Assembly: GCA_046049675.1 (NCBI GenBank)
Contig: JBJORA010000057.1
Coordinates: 1 to 15,810, forward strand
From: CAIXQW01 sp046049675
GTDB lineage: Bacteria; Bacteroidota; Bacteroidia; Chitinophagales; Chitinophagaceae
Reading direction: 5' to 3'
Length of the DNA: 15,810 nucleotides
Made by a program: the position numbers and the translations under genes. The stretch's first letter is position 1. Each line of letters begins with the position of its first letter. Below, in pieces: positions 14,892 to 15,810 of this stretch. The notes beneath the pieces are model-generated. The model saw only the letters and a program-made list of their open reading frames with translations, was not told the origin of the DNA and did no database searches.

Positions 14892-15356
14892 ATGCAACTG
14901 TTTAGAATTGCTACGCAAAAGTATATCCGCGACCTAAGCGGCACAGGCAGCTACCATCAAGCTGGCCGTTGGCATAGCCAGGGTACAGCAATTGTATATA
15001 CATCCACTAGCGCAGCCTTAGCCATGCTAGAAACCTTGGTACACTTCTCGCCACAAGTTGTACCTGTAGCGTTGCAAATGATTGTTTTGGATGTACCCAA
15101 CGATTTAATTCGTGCACTGCAAAAAGATCTTCCTGCTAAATGGCACGACTATAGTTACCATCCCGAAGTGCGCGATTATGGCGACAAATTTGCGCGTGCA
15201 CAAAAGCATTTAGGCATCACGGTACCGAGTTGTATTTTGCCATACTCGCATAATGTATTACTCAATCCACGCCACGAAGCAATGGCGAGCATAAAAATTG
15301 AAGAGGTAGTAGATATTAGCATAGACGAACGCCTATTGAGAAATACGAAATATTAG
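14892..15356 (+). CDS. RES-domain toxin (NAD+ phosphorylase family)
   Basis: This 154-aa toxin spans one RES domain. Characterised members degrade cellular NAD+ by phosphorolysis or hydrolysis and stop growth. The expected catalytic set is visible: Arg26 in AGRWHS, Tyr36 in IVYTS and Glu47 in MLETLVH, with the same 10- and 11-residue spacing I recall from a characterised Pseudomonas RES toxin. A conserved VPSCILPYSHNVLLNP block (111-126) follows. The toxin therefore looks intact. I chose the ATG at 14892; an in-frame TTG at 14877 would overlap the antitoxin gene and add five residues. Confidence 0.93.
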   Translation: MQLFRIATQKYIRDLSGTGSYHQAGRWHSQGTAIVYTSTSAALAMLETLVHFSPQVVPVALQMIVLDVPNDLIRALQKDLPAKWHDYSYHPEVRDYGDKFARAQKHLGITVPSCILPYSHNVLLNPRHEAMASIKIEEVVDISIDERLLRNTKY

Positions 15357-15363
15357 ATATCGG

Positions 15364-15386
15364 CGGATATGCACGTAATTTATCCG
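15364..15386 (+). terminator. Possible terminator of the Xre/RES operon
   Basis: CGGATA at 15364-15369 pairs with TATCCG at 15381-15386 around an 11-nt loop, 7 nt after the RES stop. Only a distant, short T run follows (GATTTTTGG), so an intrinsic terminator is uncertain. Confidence 0.3.
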
Positions 15387-15581
15387 ATTGTAAACTTGAT
15401 TTTTGGTTGAATTCTTTGTGCTACTAGGCCGCACCTACGGAGCTATATTTATTCAAAGAATAATATTTTCAATGATGATCCGCAAAGCTACACCAAGTAG
15501 CAACCGGTAAATGGTTTGAACCATCACATTTAGTGCTAAGTTTTGTGTTAGGGGTCTTGTAAGTGTGCGCATGGGTTTTCC

Positions 15582-15607
15582 TTTCTTTTGTCTTAGCACA
15601 AAAGAAA
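15582..15607. repeat. 10-bp inverted repeat, probable dispersed intergenic element
   Basis: TTTCTTTTGT (15582-15591) and ACAAAAGAAA (15598-15607) are perfect complements around CTTAGC, followed by CAAAAAGCCAAGAC. From memory, similar CTTTTGTCTT..ACAAAAG segments recur between genes of many Bacteroidota genomes; I could not check this. Confidence 0.5.
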
Positions 15608-15782
15608 CAAAAAGCCAAGACTTAGAAATATGTTCGCGAAAATCAAGCTCACGCACTAGGCCACGCAGCTGAGGCGCCAAGGCTTCGCATCAACCCAAAT
15701 TATGCATTAGAATGTTCAAACGGAGTGTTCAATCCGCTGATTGTTGCAAAGATTCCGTCCATCCATTGCCGTCGTTTTTGAG

Positions 15783-15807
15783 GCAAGCTAATTTTTAGCG
15801 TGCTTTT
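15783..15807 (+). terminator. Rho-independent terminator-like hairpin at the right edge
   Basis: GCAAGCTAA (15783-15791) pairs with TTAGCGTGC (15795-15803) with one mismatch and a TTT loop, then TTTT at 15804-15807. The shape is right for plus-strand termination, yet no gene is seen for over 400 bp upstream on that strand. Confidence 0.5.
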
Positions 15808-15810
15808 GTT

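Larger units (their letters stand above)
15357..15810. other. Right-edge non-coding stretch
   Basis: No convincing gene is seen. A minus-strand open frame at 15453-15680 is mostly low-complexity codons over inverted repeats and is not believed. Contents are a CGGATA/TATCCG hairpin (15364-15386) just after the RES stop, TTATTC/GAATAA near 15450, a 10-bp inverted repeat (15582-15607) and a terminator-like hairpin (15783-15807). Confidence 0.5.

Noticed and set aside
15453..15680. Minus-strand 75-codon open frame
   Set aside because: It spans the inverted repeat, lacks a promoter and a recognisable domain, and probably reflects a non-coding repeat.

Overview
The window looks like a chromosomal segment of a Bacteroidota bacterium, probably Chitinophagales- or Sphingobacteriales-like. 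The sequence is moderately AT-rich. Gene starts lack Shine-Dalgarno sequences. Many starts are preceded by the Bacteroidota -7 element TAnnTTTG. The GlyRS is the single-chain dimeric type, and an S23-type four-helix-bundle gene is present. The genus cannot be fixed from sequence reading alone.

Left accessory part (1-2103): a four-helix-bundle gene on the minus strand lies downstream of a tRNA-Phe. Between them is a 257-bp tandem duplication that carries a second, truncated copy of the gene's 5' end. To the right is a probable toxin-antitoxin pair on the plus strand: a 56-aa basic protein overlapping a zeta-toxin-like P-loop kinase. The kinase reading frame is broken at an A6 run that is also an in-frame A_AAA_AAC slippery heptamer.

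Core (2190-13369): an orphan ABC ATPase converges on recQ, whose N-terminus carries a Lys/Ala-rich tail. recQ diverges, across a roughly 300-bp hairpin-rich gap, from a compact kpsF-radA-comF operon (arabinose-5-phosphate isomerase, DNA repair/recombination ATPase, ComF-type phosphoribosyltransferase). glyS follows in the same direction and converges on an unrecognised 162-aa gene. feoB, without an adjacent feoA, is on the minus strand beyond a 290-bp AT-rich gap.

Right part (13497-15810): a flavin-reductase-family gene diverges from feoB and is followed by a complete Xre/RES toxin-antitoxin operon. A palindrome overlaps the -7 element of that operon and is a likely autoregulatory operator. 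The last 450 bp have no convincing gene but hold inverted repeats, including a probable dispersed intergenic repeat and a terminator-like hairpin at the edge.

The most general regulatory observation is that at least five protein genes have TAnnTTTG or a one-mismatch form only 4-7 nt before the start codon, and two more have weaker forms at the same spacing. This implies leaderless or nearly leaderless mRNAs and argues for later ATG starts in kpsF, glyS and the flavin reductase. The items most worth following up are the kinase frame break, the 257-bp duplication at the tRNA, and the structured gap between recQ and kpsF. I did not see a clearly new multigene system.
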